From positions 1 to 8,892 of the forward strand of contig DASYAN010000449.1 in the NCBI GenBank assembly GCA_036501345.1: a stretch of 8,892 bases of DNA, in the 5' to 3' direction. This document shows positions 1-5,805 of this stretch, piece by piece (positions within the stretch are counted from its first letter, which is position 1; every line of letters begins with the position of its first letter). The stretch is from DASYAN01 sp036501345. Lineage in GTDB: Bacteria > Chloroflexota > Ktedonobacteria > Ktedonobacterales > Ktedonobacteraceae. The position numbers were made by a program, and so were the translations under genes. Below the pieces are notes generated by a model that saw nothing but the letters and a program-made list of their open reading frames with translations, was not told the origin of the DNA and searched no databases.

Positions 1-1
1 C

Positions 2-109
2 CACCATCTGCACTCTCTGATGTCTACAGGCCCATTGGAGGCGTTGTACATGATCACAAACAACAGACGCCTGGACAGGAAGGAACGCATTGAACAGAGA
101 AGCAGATAA
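2..109 (+). CDS. C-terminal tail of an unidentified upstream gene (5' end outside window)
   Basis: This frame is open from the window edge to a TAA at 107-109, giving a 35-residue tail with regularly spaced leucines and a charged Arg/Glu/Lys-rich end. The stop lies 12 bases before the ATG of the GMC dehydrogenase, and that gene's ribosome binding site follows the stop directly, the usual arrangement inside an operon. A second frame is also open to a TGA at 91-93, so the frame choice rests on the tight spacing and the helical-looking composition. I do not recognise the protein. Related dehydrogenases often have a small partner subunit encoded just upstream, so such a subunit is possible, but nothing visible proves it. 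Confidence 0.4.
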   Translation, partial: HHLHSLMSTGPLEALYMITNNRRLDRKERIEQRSR

Positions 110-110
110 G

Positions 111-116
111 AGGAGC
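111..116 (+). promoter_or_regulatory. Ribosome binding site of the GMC dehydrogenase
   Basis: AGGAGC at 111-116 places a GGAG core six bases before the ATG at 122. It sits immediately after the stop of the preceding partial frame, which supports translational coupling and fixes the start. Confidence 0.7.
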
Positions 117-121
117 TAAAA

Positions 122-1909
122 ATGAAACTTCCCTTGTTTGGAGCATTTAACGAGCCAAAACCAGAGCAGCATATGCTCGGGCCGATCCAGAAAATCGATT
201 TTCCGATGCGACATTTTGAGCCCAATGAAGAGGTTGATATCTGTATCGTTGGTGTTGGCTCTGCTGGAGGAGTCCTGGTCCAACGGCTGGCTCGTGCAGG
301 ATTTCGTGTTGTGGGGATTGAGGCTGGTCCTTTTTGGGATACCGAGCGAGATTGGGTCAGTGATGAGGCAGGATCATCCAAGTTATATTGGAATGAGCTG
401 CGCATTACAGGAGGGGAAGATCCTATCACGCTAGGAGCTAATAACAGTGGGCGTGGAGTTGGTGGTGGTTCGGTCCACTGGGCGGCCTTTACACCACGCT
501 TCCATCCTTCTGATTTCCATGTGCTCTCTTCCGATGGTCTGGGTGCTGATTGGCCCATCACTTATGAAGATCTTAAACCGTACTATGAACTGCTGGAAAA
601 GGAAATGCCAGTTGCAGGCCCGGCGTATTTTCCTTGGGGAGATCCCCATGGCTATCCCTACGCACCACATCCCTTAGGAGGCGTGGGTGATATCCTGGTC
701 GAGGGCTGCTCAAAGCTGGATATTCCAGTTGTGCCCGGTGGTCCAGTTGCCATTCTTGAGGGTTCACATGGGGATCGTCCACACTGCATCTATCGCGGCT
801 TCTGCATCCAGGGCTGCAAGGTGGGAGCTAAGCAGAGTACGCTCATCACTCATGTTCCCGACGCCATTCGTCATGGAGCCGAGATCCGAGCCGACTCGAT
901 GGTGGCACGCGTCAATCTGGGCAAAAAAGGCTTGGTGACGGGTGTGACGTACTTTGATCCAGAAGGGCAGGAGCGGGTGCAAAAGGCCAAGCTGGTGATT
1001 ATCTGCGGCTATGCCATCGAGACTCCCCGGCTACTCTTGAACTCGGCTTGCCCAGGCTTCGAGAATGGGCTGGCGAACTCGAGCGGAACGGTTGGCAAAT
1101 ACTTGATGGTCCAGATCGGCAATGTCGTTCTCGGGCGTTTCGAGCAGCTCGTTCGCATGTATAAAGCTCCACCAGCTCATGCCTTGACCGAGGAATTCTA
1201 TGAAACTGATCCCAAAAACGACTTTATCCGTGGCTTTGCCATTCAGACGGTTGGGCCATTACCGATCGCATTCTCCAAACAAATGATGGTCGCCAAAGGT
1301 GCCTGGGGTTGGGGTATGCGCCGTGTGATGATGGACTACAACCACTGGGCTGGACTGGGGGTTCTTGGCGAGATCTTGCCATGGGAAGATAATCGCGTCG
1401 AACTGGCCGATGAGAAGGATAGACATGGTCTGCACGTGGCTAAAGTGACCTTTGGTATGCATGAGAATGATAAAAAGGTTGCGGCAGCAGGGGTCAAGAA
1501 AACCACTGAAATAATGCAGGCCGCAGGTGCTCAAGAGGTGGTGCAGGAGGCACGCTATGCGCATCTTGTTGGGGGTGCACGCATGGGCAGTGACCCTCGC
1601 ATATCCGTCACCAATAGCTTTGGTCAGACGCACGATATTGCCAATCTCTTCGTCTGTGATGGCAGTCTCTTGCCGACCCAGGGCTCTGCCAATCCTGGTT
1701 TGACGATTCAGGCTCTGGCGGCACGCACCGCTGACTTTGTCATTGCCAACAGGGACGATTTGCTCTCAGATCATCCCAGCATCATCTTCGGTTCTTCTCT
1801 CCCTGTGCGTAGCGATCTCTCACCTCCCGAAGCTGCAAATAAAGGAGTGCTTCGTGTGAAAGAGATATCGGGAATCTCTCGCAAGAAGAAAGAGCGTGAT
1901 GTTACCTAG
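122..1909 (+). CDS. GMC-family FAD-dependent dehydrogenase, gluconate/glucose dehydrogenase type, with probable Fe-S cysteines
   Basis: This 595-residue flavoprotein should oxidise an alcohol or sugar hydroxyl using FAD; the substrate is unknown. Residues 39-72 form the dinucleotide-binding fold with G-V-G-S-A-G-G at 44-50 and an acidic residue (E67) placed to bind the adenosine ribose. The G-rich segment at 112-119 is the second FAD contact. The C-terminal GMC signature runs from about 478 to 540: H481 in HLVGGARMG and N524 in the ANPG motif are the likely catalytic His/Asn pair. Cys222, Cys228 and Cys232 (C-x5-C-x3-C) match, from memory, the spacing that binds a [3Fe-4S] cluster in bacterial FAD-glucose dehydrogenase. 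There is no Tat or Sec signal, so it is cytoplasmic or exported with a partner. The last 50 residues are a polar tail ending in a Lys/Arg-rich patch. It lies just upstream of the M24-like gene, probably in one operon. Family assignment is secure; substrate and electron acceptor are not. Confidence 0.93.
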   Translation: MKLPLFGAFNEPKPEQHMLGPIQKIDFPMRHFEPNEEVDICIVGVGSAGGVLVQRLARAGFRVVGIEAGPFWDTERDWVSDEAGSSKLYWNELRITGGEDPITLGANNSGRGVGGGSVHWAAFTPRFHPSDFHVLSSDGLGADWPITYEDLKPYYELLEKEMPVAGPAYFPWGDPHGYPYAPHPLGGVGDILVEGCSKLDIPVVPGGPVAILEGSHGDRPHCIYRGFCIQGCKVGAKQSTLITHVPDAIRHGAEIRADSMVARVNLGKKGLVTGVTYFDPEGQERVQKAKLVIICGYAIETPRLLLNSACPGFENGLANSSGTVGKYLMVQIGNVVLGRFEQLVRMYKAPPAHALTEEFYETDPKNDFIRGFAIQTVGPLPIAFSKQMMVAKGAWGWGMRRVMMDYNHWAGLGVLGEILPWEDNRVELADEKDRHGLHVAKVTFGMHENDKKVAAAGVKKTTEIMQAAGAQEVVQEARYAHLVGGARMGSDPRISVTNSFGQTHDIANLFVCDGSLLPTQGSANPGLTIQALAARTADFVIANRDDLLSDHPSIIFGSSLPVRSDLSPPEAANKGVLRVKEISGISRKKKERDVT

Positions 1910-1925
1910 ATCGGATGGAGAAACA

Positions 1926-3149
1926 ATGGTCAATGTGACACGATTTGAGCATATAAAAAAACTCTTAGCAGAGCAAGGATCAGACTATCGAGCACTCATC
2001 TGTCGCCTTCCTGAGAACGTACTGATGTTTACAGGCTATCAACCCATTCTAGGCAATTCGTTTTGTCTGGTCTCTCTCAATCACTCTGACGATGTCGAGA
2101 TCCGTCTCGCCATCCCCCTTGATGAGCAGGATCTTATTCCACTAGGAGTTGCGGTAGAAGTAGAGACCTTTACAGAAGAAACACTTGATTTTATAAGTAC
2201 TGCTATTGAGGCTGTACGCCTGCCATTAGCTCGTCTGCTTAATTCTGCCAACGTCACCAACCGAGCTGTGATCGGCTATGAAGGTGCTCATGCTCCCATT
2301 GCAACGGGTTACACACAGGTAGGTGTGCCTGGACCTGCCACATTTGATCTGATCCATTCTCTGCTCTTGGGTGATTACTTACGTGACGCAACACCCATTC
2401 TTGATGAGTTGGCAGCCATCAAAACCGGGGAGGAAATCCAGGCCATTCGGCGGGCTGAGGACGTTGCATTCCAAGGATTCATCGCAGCACGCGAGGCTAT
2501 TCATGTGGGAGCAACAGAAGCTGATGTTGCTGCTCATGTCTCTGCCTCGCTCTTACGTGCTGGTTACGCGACACCTCATACACGTAACGTTCAGCCCTAT
2601 GTCCATGTCATGACAGGTCCGCGAGCTGCATTAGCGTATCGAGCCTTCAATCTGACCTCCAACGCCATTATTCAACTAGGCGATACCGTGACCGTACAGA
2701 TGGAAATTGCCATCAATGGCTACTGGGCCGAGCTAACGCGTACCTTTTTCGCTGCCAGTATCAGCGGCGAATGGCATAAGGCTCATCAGGCTTGTCTCAT
2801 GGCCCAAGATGCCGCTTTAAAGCTGATTCGCGATGGGGCAATGGCACGTGATGTTGATCGAGCGGCACGCTCTCTCATGGAGCAGGCCGGATTTGGAGCA
2901 TACTTCAAACATGGACTTGGACATGGCTTTGGTTTCCAGGCGATTAACCATGCAGCAATTCCCAAGCTTCATCCTGCCTCCAATGCTGTACTACGCAGTG
3001 GTATGGTTCACAACATGGAGCCTGCTGTCTATATCGCAGGGCTAGGAGGTATACGCCTCAATGACAATGTGGTTGTTCTTGCCGACGGTAACGAGGTCCT
3101 ATCGTCTCAACTGCCTAGAGAATTGGACTGGCTGGTGGTAAAGGCGTAA
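1926..3149 (+). CDS. M24 (creatinase/aminopeptidase P fold) family protein with degenerate active site
   Basis: The 407-residue protein has a creatinase-type N-terminal domain (about 5-155) and a pita-bread C-terminal domain (about 165-405). The fold is recognisable from GD at 252-253, GYW at 265-267, LTRTF, GHGFGF at 332-337, and MEP and GGIRL near the end. In metallopeptidases of this family five residues bind two metals (Asp, Asp, His, Glu, Glu). By motif alignment they are here Gln258, Glu269, His333, Glu365 and Asn379, so only His and one Glu are unchanged. The usual catalytic His after the G-x-N-A-A segment is Tyr238, and the later HE pair is Ile340-Asn341. It is therefore unlikely to be an ordinary Xaa-Pro peptidase; it may be a metal-free hydrolase like creatinase, a binding protein or a new enzyme. 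I chose ATG 1926, five bases after GGAG at 1917-1920 and 16 bases after the dehydrogenase stop. A GTG at 1896 would add ten residues and overlap that gene. Confidence 0.88.
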   Translation: MVNVTRFEHIKKLLAEQGSDYRALICRLPENVLMFTGYQPILGNSFCLVSLNHSDDVEIRLAIPLDEQDLIPLGVAVEVETFTEETLDFISTAIEAVRLPLARLLNSANVTNRAVIGYEGAHAPIATGYTQVGVPGPATFDLIHSLLLGDYLRDATPILDELAAIKTGEEIQAIRRAEDVAFQGFIAAREAIHVGATEADVAAHVSASLLRAGYATPHTRNVQPYVHVMTGPRAALAYRAFNLTSNAIIQLGDTVTVQMEIAINGYWAELTRTFFAASISGEWHKAHQACLMAQDAALKLIRDGAMARDVDRAARSLMEQAGFGAYFKHGLGHGFGFQAINHAAIPKLHPASNAVLRSGMVHNMEPAVYIAGLGGIRLNDNVVVLADGNEVLSSQLPRELDWLVVKA

Positions 3150-3167
3150 GAACATTGATTCTCTCCG

Positions 3168-3197
3168 TTGACTTGTGGAGACCATGCCGGGTATATT
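3168..3197 (+). promoter_or_regulatory. Predicted sigma70-like promoter for the small membrane protein
   Basis: TTGACT at 3168-3173 and TATATT at 3192-3197 each match the housekeeping consensus at five of six positions and are separated by 18 bases. The start of transcription would fall near 3204, leaving a leader of about 47 bases before the ATG at 3251. The promoter lies in the gap after the M24-like gene, so the membrane protein can be expressed independently of the dehydrogenase unit. No terminator with a U-tract separates the two, so readthrough is also possible. Confidence 0.5.
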
Positions 3198-3239
3198 CTG
3201 ACAGTGGGCCGCTATTTCAGAACATATCACGAAATCCAG

Positions 3240-3245
3240 AGGAGG
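3240..3245 (+). promoter_or_regulatory. Strong ribosome binding site deciding the start at 3251
   Basis: AGGAGG at 3240-3245 sits five bases before the ATG at 3251. This near-perfect site, with the promoter just upstream, argues against the longer in-frame reading from a TTG at 3155, which would run through the promoter elements. Confidence 0.75.
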
Positions 3246-3250
3246 CAACA

Positions 3251-3727
3251 ATGAACAGACGAAGGAGCATCATGCCACAAAATTGGCATCCTGGCCGAGC
3301 AGCCATCGCTGGGACAGTTGCAACACTTGTCTATAGTATCAGTATGGAAGGAGACAAATATATTACAGGCAATCGTTTCAGTGATGTTCGCTTTCTTGAA
3401 GGTCTGCTGGCAGGAGAGAAACGAGATAAACGTTTGAACATTATTGCATGGGTCATCCATTTTCTCAATGGCATCATCCTGGCAGAGATCTATGCCGCGA
3501 TAATGAAACGCTTTCTCCCTGGTCCAAACTGGCTCAAGGGAGCTATCTTCGGCGAAATGTTTATCGTGAGTCTCTGGTGGCTCACGCCTCTAGCTGACAA
3601 ATATCACCCCTTGATCAAGAATGGCGAAATGCCCAAGCTAGCTAATTGGACCTCATTTCTCCAAAATATTGCTCGCCATCTTACCTTCGGCCTAACACTA
3701 GGCTTGCTCTACCGTGATCGACATTGA
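3251..3727 (+). CDS. Small four-helix integral membrane protein of unknown function
   Basis: The 158-residue product begins with a short basic N-terminus (RRR at 3-5) and has four hydrophobic stretches near residues 15-32, 63-85, 94-114 and 134-153. There is no cleavable signal peptide. Polar residues lie within or beside the helices: His70, Asn73 and Glu79 in helix 2, Glu102 in helix 3 and His143 in helix 4. The loop at about 33-62 is charged and probably outside the bilayer. The pattern resembles small uncharacterised bacterial membrane proteins (DUF-type), but I cannot name the family. It has its own predicted promoter and a strong Shine-Dalgarno site, and no clear terminator follows it. 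A link to the upstream oxidoreductase unit is only positional. Confidence 0.82.
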   Translation: MNRRRSIMPQNWHPGRAAIAGTVATLVYSISMEGDKYITGNRFSDVRFLEGLLAGEKRDKRLNIIAWVIHFLNGIILAEIYAAIMKRFLPGPNWLKGAIFGEMFIVSLWWLTPLADKYHPLIKNGEMPKLANWTSFLQNIARHLTFGLTLGLLYRDRH

Positions 3728-3938
3728 GCATCAGAGGGGCGAAAACCTGAATGATGCCAAGGACAATAGATAATGCCATCCTTACACTTTCCCTCTTCTT
3801 CAACATCTCTTCACTCATCTCCTCATCGTCACGACGGGCATTGAAGAAAAGGGGCTTGCATGAAGAGAAGAGGTCTGTCTATGCTCTCATTGGCATTAGA
3901 ATAGTGCATAGGGCCCTTCGCAGCTGGAGACAACTTTA

Positions 3939-4000
3939 TGTAGTGAAGACCCCCTTTTGTAGATATGTATACTGACGTTGACACTAGATTTTTCACTACA
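3939..4000 (+). repeat. Perfect 9-bp inverted repeat flanking the possible promoter of the discoidin-like gene
   Basis: TGTAGTGAA at 3939-3947 and TTCACTACA at 3992-4000 are exact reverse complements, 44 bases apart and 53 bp centre to centre, about five helical turns. They flank a TATACT hexamer at 3968-3973. If that is a -10 element, the left arm covers the -35 region and the right arm lies around +12 to +20. A pair of operator half-sites is a reasonable guess; an RNA stem with a 44-base loop is the alternative. Confidence 0.4.
3944..3973 (+). promoter_or_regulatory. Possible weak promoter for the discoidin-like gene
   Basis: TATACT at 3968-3973 matches five of six positions of a -10 element. 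The best-placed upstream hexamer, TGAAGA at 3944-3949 with 18-base spacing, matches the -35 consensus at only three positions, so the promoter would be weak or need an activator. An exact TTGACA at 3978-3983 has no -10 element at the right distance and is not used in this call. Confidence 0.3.
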
Positions 4001-4017
4001 AGAAAGAAGAAACAAAC

Positions 4018-4527
4018 ATGACAGTAAACGTACGAAATACAACAATCCTTCAGCGAGCTGCACTACCTAATCTCGCACTCAACAAGCCCGCGACAGCTTC
4101 CTCCTGCCTGAACGATGCTTATAAGCCTGCCAACGGAAATGATGGCAACCTTGGCACGTACTGGTTTCCTAAATATCGGAACGAACTCACCTCACCAGAT
4201 GAAATTAGTTGGTGGCAAGTCGACTTACAAGGAAACCCAAAGGTGGTCAGAATAGAACTCATAGGCCGTCAGGATGATGGGGCAGGAAATGCTTGGGCAC
4301 TCACACGGTATAATTTTGCCATTCTAGGATCAAATGACCCCAGGATGGATGAGTATAGTATTCTTGGAGAACAAAGGCTCCCACTGCCATTTAATGGTAC
4401 CTATGTTCTCGATTTGGACGAGCCCAGCACCTTCCGCTACATCAGAGCTACCAAATTAGTCCGAGAAGCATGGAACGAAGTCGATTTTGCTATCGTTGAT
4501 CTGCGCGTCCGAGGGTACGCTCAATAA
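4018..4527 (+). CDS. Stand-alone F5/8 type C (discoidin-like) domain protein
   Basis: The 169-residue protein is almost entirely one discoidin-type beta-sandwich (about 18-167). Its opening NLALNKPATASS is the classic first strand of F5/8 type C and fucolectin-like domains. It continues with a loop rich in Asn, Asp and Gly leading to TYW (40-49), WWQVDL at 65-70, RIELIGR at 78-84 and a closing strand near 160-167. Such domains usually bind sugars or other surface ligands and are normally attached to secreted glycosidases or adhesins. Here no enzyme domain is attached and the N-terminus has no signal peptide or membrane helix, so a cytoplasmic or non-classically exported lectin is suggested. 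The cysteine-rich sugar-binding signature of eel-type fucolectins is absent. The start ATG has only an A/G-rich weak site (AAGAAAGAAG near 4000-4009) upstream. A clear terminator follows, so it is probably monocistronic. Ligand unknown. Confidence 0.85.
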   Translation: MTVNVRNTTILQRAALPNLALNKPATASSCLNDAYKPANGNDGNLGTYWFPKYRNELTSPDEISWWQVDLQGNPKVVRIELIGRQDDGAGNAWALTRYNFAILGSNDPRMDEYSILGEQRLPLPFNGTYVLDLDEPSTFRYIRATKLVREAWNEVDFAIVDLRVRGYAQ

Positions 4528-4544
4528 AGCCATCAACAGTGTTG

Positions 4545-4585
4545 AAACGCCGAGCCTTGCTGTTCAGTGAGACTCGGCGATTTTC
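4545..4585 (+). terminator. Intrinsic terminator between convergent genes
   Basis: CGCCGAG at 4548-4554 pairs perfectly with CTCGGCG at 4573-4579 around an 18-base loop. A TTTT run follows at 4581-4584, and AAA at 4545-4547 can extend the stem past one bulged base. It starts 18 bases after the stop of the discoidin-like gene. Read on the minus strand the same hairpin is followed by TTTC, so it may also stop transcription from the methyltransferase side. Confidence 0.7.
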
Positions 4586-4646
4586 CCTGTGATCCGTCAG
4601 AGAAAAAAGTTCTTTTAGCTCTTTGCAGGTGATAGGGGTATTTGTA

Positions 4647-5330
4647 TTACCAGATATAAGGGATGAGACGATATTTCACTTGTGCCATATAGCTGTCATA
4701 GCCTTGCAGCTCCTCTCGTAAGGTGCGTTCCTCCAGTACTGCCCGTCCCGCAATCATGCAAACGAGGATCAGTCCCAAAAGCAGTCCGTACCAGGATCCC
4801 AGCAAGAGAGCCGTCCCGAGCAGAAAAAGGAGAGCGGCTGCATACATCGGATGACGCACGTAGTGGTAGGGCCCGGTGGACACCACTGTTTGCCCCCGAT
4901 CTTCCTGGATGCGTACCATCGGCGACAAGTACGAGTTTTCCCGAAAAGTAGCGAAGAAGAGGGGGAAAGAGCATATTAAGACAAGCGCTCCTGCCATTTG
5001 CAGCCAGACTGGCACCTGCGACCAGTGAAAGCGAACCGCATCCAGCGGCATCAAGACTAGCCAAGCCAGAAAGACCACGACCATTAGTACTGAACCCACC
5101 TTATCCCAGGTTTTTTGATCGGGACTGAACATAGCCATACGTTCCTTCAGCAAGTCAGGGTTGTGCCTGAGCAGCCAGAGGGTGAGAGCAGCGGTAAAGG
5201 TAAAGAATAGAACTACAAAGATCCACCCGGCAAGCCAGACAATGGTGCCAGCTGCGAGAAACAAGGGCAGGGTGAAGAACAGAAACAGATAGACTAATTG
5301 CCCCACGAGCATTTTGATATTGACAGTCAT
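4647..5330 (-). CDS. Isoprenylcysteine carboxyl methyltransferase-like (ICMT/PEMT family) membrane protein
   Basis: The 227-residue integral membrane protein has hydrophobic segments near 8-28, 30-53, 78-96 and 108-127 and a long double segment at 165-195. The family signature GPYHYVRHPMY at 153-163, a Glu pair at 200-201 and the terminal Y-R-L-I-P at 220-224 form the S-adenosylmethionine-binding C-terminal half shared by ICMT and phospholipid N-methyltransferases. Bacterial members probably methylate a lipid-like or small hydrophobic substrate; the specific substrate cannot be told from sequence. A strong Shine-Dalgarno AAAGGAGGT (complement of 5335-5344) just before the ATG supports this start. 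It lies downstream of the kinase/receiver pair on the same strand, about 110 bases away, so co-transcription is possible but unproven. Confidence 0.87.
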   Translation of the reverse strand: MTVNIKMLVGQLVYLFLFFTLPLFLAAGTIVWLAGWIFVVLFFTFTAALTLWLLRHNPDLLKERMAMFSPDQKTWDKVGSVLMVVVFLAWLVLMPLDAVRFHWSQVPVWLQMAGALVLICSFPLFFATFRENSYLSPMVRIQEDRGQTVVSTGPYHYVRHPMYAAALLFLLGTALLLGSWYGLLLGLILVCMIAGRAVLEERTLREELQGYDSYMAQVKYRLIPYIW

Positions 5331-5422
5331 ATGCGACCTCCTTTACTGATGGTGGACGTGTAAGGGATCAGTTTGTATCTTTAGTATCTACCTGCAGAGG
5401 AGAGATGAGAGGGAGTGTTATG

Positions 5423-5440
5423 AAAAAGGTGGAGCCCTTT
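5423..5440 (-). terminator. Weak possible terminator after the receiver gene
   Basis: On the minus strand, directly after the receiver stop, AAAGG and CCTTT can form a five-base stem around a six-base loop, followed by two further T's then C. The stem is short, so partial readthrough into the methyltransferase gene is likely if it works at all. Confidence 0.25.
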
Positions 5441-5442
5441 CC

Positions 5443-5805
5443 TTACAGATAGTTCTCAACAGTTTCCATGAGATCATCCAGATCAAAGGGCTTGGCCACA
5501 AAATTATCCGCTCCCGCTTCTCTGGCTATCGTTTTTGTCTCTCTATTCGCCGAAATGAGAACAATGGGAAGATGTTTGGTGGCCTCTTGGCTTTTCAAGT
5601 GGAGACAGATATCGCGTCCATTCCAGCCGGACAACCAAATATCAAGGAGCAACAGATCTGGCAAGCCCTGCGGAAACGTTCGCAGGCTTGCCCCATCTGT
5701 TGTTGTTTCTACCTCGTAGCCACTATCCTCTAAGAAGAGCGTAAGCATATCAAGAATAGCCAGATCATCATCGGCAATCAGAATTTTTTTCTTGCGTGCG
5801 CTCAA
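5443..5805 (-). CDS. Single-domain response regulator (CheY-like receiver), TTG start
   Basis: The 120-residue protein is a complete receiver without an output domain. The acidic pocket is Asp12-Asp13-Asp14, the phosphate-accepting aspartate is Asp55, the switch Ser is 85 and the conserved Lys is 105 in KPF. It probably takes phosphate from the preceding hybrid kinase and passes it on or acts by protein contact. The start is TTG at 5805-5803, inside the last bases of the kinase (TTGA overlap, stop TGA at 5804-5802), with a GAGGG site seven bases upstream on the minus strand. Later starts would remove the first beta strand and acidic pocket, so the TTG is well supported. The overlap implies translational coupling and near-equal production with the kinase. 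Confidence 0.92.
   Translation of the reverse strand: MSARKKKILIADDDLAILDMLTLFLEDSGYEVETTTDGASLRTFPQGLPDLLLLDIWLSGWNGRDICLHLKSQEATKHLPIVLISANRETKTIAREAGADNFVAKPFDLDDLMETVENYL

Larger units (their letters stand above)
3728..4017 (+). other. Intergenic region with complementary purine/pyrimidine segments; no convincing gene
   Basis: The 290 bases between the membrane protein and the discoidin-like gene contain one open frame of 74 codons (3751-3975) that I do not believe: it lacks a properly spaced ribosome binding site and has no recognisable composition or motif. The pyrimidine-rich segment 3791-3803 can pair at 12 of 13 positions with 3841-3853. Part of it (3792-3799) can instead pair with 3866-3873, and 3805-3812 can pair with 3861-3868. 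The right end holds a possible promoter and an inverted repeat, listed separately. Confidence 0.5.

Noticed and set aside
1259..1633. 124-codon minus-strand frame inside the dehydrogenase
   Set aside because: It lies antisense within a well-supported gene with catalytic motifs and shows no domain of its own.
1896..1925. GTG start at 1896 (or ATG at 1899) for the M24-like gene
   Set aside because: It is possible, but the ATG at 1926 has a clear GGAG site at five-base spacing, and the ten extra residues add nothing to the fold. It is kept only as an alternative.
3162..3181. Small hairpin TCTCC/GGAGA after the M24-like gene as a terminator
   Set aside because: The stem has five pairs, no T-run follows, and it overlaps the predicted promoter -35 region.
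3155..3250. Upstream extension of the small membrane protein from a TTG at 3155
   Set aside because: It would run through a good promoter and ignore the AGGAGG site before the ATG at 3251; the added residues look non-coding.
3751..3975. Open frame of 74 codons between the membrane protein and the discoidin-like gene
   Set aside because: It has no well-placed ribosome binding site, no recognisable motif and a composition like random intergenic sequence, and it runs into the control region of the next gene.
3978..3983. Perfect TTGACA upstream of the discoidin-like gene
   Set aside because: No -10-like hexamer lies 15-19 bases downstream; the best candidate is at 13 bases and poor, and the start site would fall very close to the ATG.
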